Origin: Clostridiaceae bacterium
GTDB lineage: Bacteria > Bacillota > Clostridia > Saccharofermentanales > UBA5734
Direction: 5' to 3'
Assembly: GCA_012519875.1 (NCBI GenBank)
Contig: JAAYPL010000147.1
Location: forward strand, 1-5,750
DNA: 5,750 nucleotides
A program made the position numbers and the translations under genes. Shown one piece after another: positions 5,368 through 5,750 of this stretch (its first letter is position 1; the number at the start of each line of letters is the position of its first letter). Under the pieces are notes generated by a model that saw only the letters and a program-made list of their open reading frames with translations, searched no databases and was not told the origin of the DNA.

Positions 5368-5750
5368 CTACGTCCGGCGGGAGCGGAAAAAAACAGCGAA
5401 AGGAACCAGCAGAACCGTGGTGATAACGGCTTCCGGCAGCATATAAGTACCATTGTAAACCAAGGAATAAACCCACGGATCCATGCCGGCTTCCAGGATA
5501 TTAGAGCGGTAGAAAACAACACCGGACAGCAGATGACAAATGGTGCGTCCTCCCATGGCGACCCAGATGGCGGCAATCAAACGGGGCAGGCTGATCAGGC
5601 TTAAACGGCGGAAGATGTTTTTCTGGCCGGCACGCAGACTTCTCTTGGCGGCAAACAGGCCGGCCAGGCCAAGGCAGCCGAAGGCCAACGGGTAATCCAG
5701 CACAATCGAAGCCCAGTGCGCGGTAAAGGGCGCCAACACAAATTGCAGCA
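5368..5750 (-). CDS. thiT: Thiamine transporter ThiT, ECF S-component (5' end outside window)
   Basis: The frame enters from the right edge and stops at TAG 5370-5368, leaving 126 residues; ThiT proteins are about 180-190, so the first third is missing. The GTG at 5739 is internal. ThiT is the membrane S-component that binds thiamine and works with the ECF ATPase/EcfT module. Visible family features are VLDYPLAFGCLGLAGLF, GGRTICHLLSGVVFY, and WVYSLVYNGTYMLPE followed by a last hydrophobic span (AVITTVLLVPFAVFF) and a basic tail (RSRRT). The His after Cys, the Trp/Tyr residues and YN probably correspond to thiamine-site residues of Lactococcus ThiT; the mapping is from memory. At least three membrane helices are visible. 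A TPP riboswitch often precedes such genes, but that region is off the window. No convincing terminator separates it from guaB. Confidence 0.92.
   Translation of the reverse strand, partial: LQFVLAPFTAHWASIVLDYPLAFGCLGLAGLFAAKRSLRAGQKNIFRRLSLISLPRLIAAIWVAMGGRTICHLLSGVVFYRSNILEAGMDPWVYSLVYNGTYMLPEAVITTVLLVPFAVFFRSRRT

Overview
The window looks like a chromosomal housekeeping segment from a Bacillota, most likely clostridial, bacterium. The evidence is a C-terminal part of a ThiT-type thiamine transporter, the IMP dehydrogenase variant with a GGGSICITRE active-site loop, a greA-lysS pair, GGAGG-type ribosome binding sites and a textbook TTGACA-17-TAGAAT promoter. Base composition is moderately GC-rich. 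I cannot name genus or species. The window is almost fully coding: the only gap of any size is about 200 bases between thiT and guaB.

Layout, left to right: (1) the 3' part of an rsuA-type 16S rRNA pseudouridine synthase on the + strand, cut by the left edge; (2) on the - strand, read right to left, guaB (IMP dehydrogenase), greA (transcript cleavage factor), lysS (lysyl-tRNA synthetase, class II) and a membrane protein with a J-domain-like N-terminus; (3) upstream of guaB on the same strand, the 3' part of thiT, cut by the right edge. Gaps inside the - strand block are short: 51 nt guaB-greA, 13 nt greA-lysS and about 24 nt lysS to the last gene. A single transcript guaB-greA-lysS-J-like gene, started from the strong promoter just after thiT, is therefore the simplest reading. 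The rsuA gene and the J-like gene converge and overlap by 7 bases, with no room for a terminator between them.

The operon groups growth-linked functions: GTP supply (GuaB), rescue of backtracked RNA polymerase (GreA) and lysine charging (LysS). The fourth gene is the least understood. It has a cytoplasmic degenerate J-like domain without HPD, one membrane span and an exterior domain of about 220 residues with weak resemblance to solute-binding proteins. The guaB leader (about 157 nt) holds a 10-bp hairpin and a 35-codon open frame that ends in a TGATG overlap with the guaB start. These two places are where something undescribed could lie. I found no mobile element, CRISPR array, RNA gene or clear horizontal-transfer signature.
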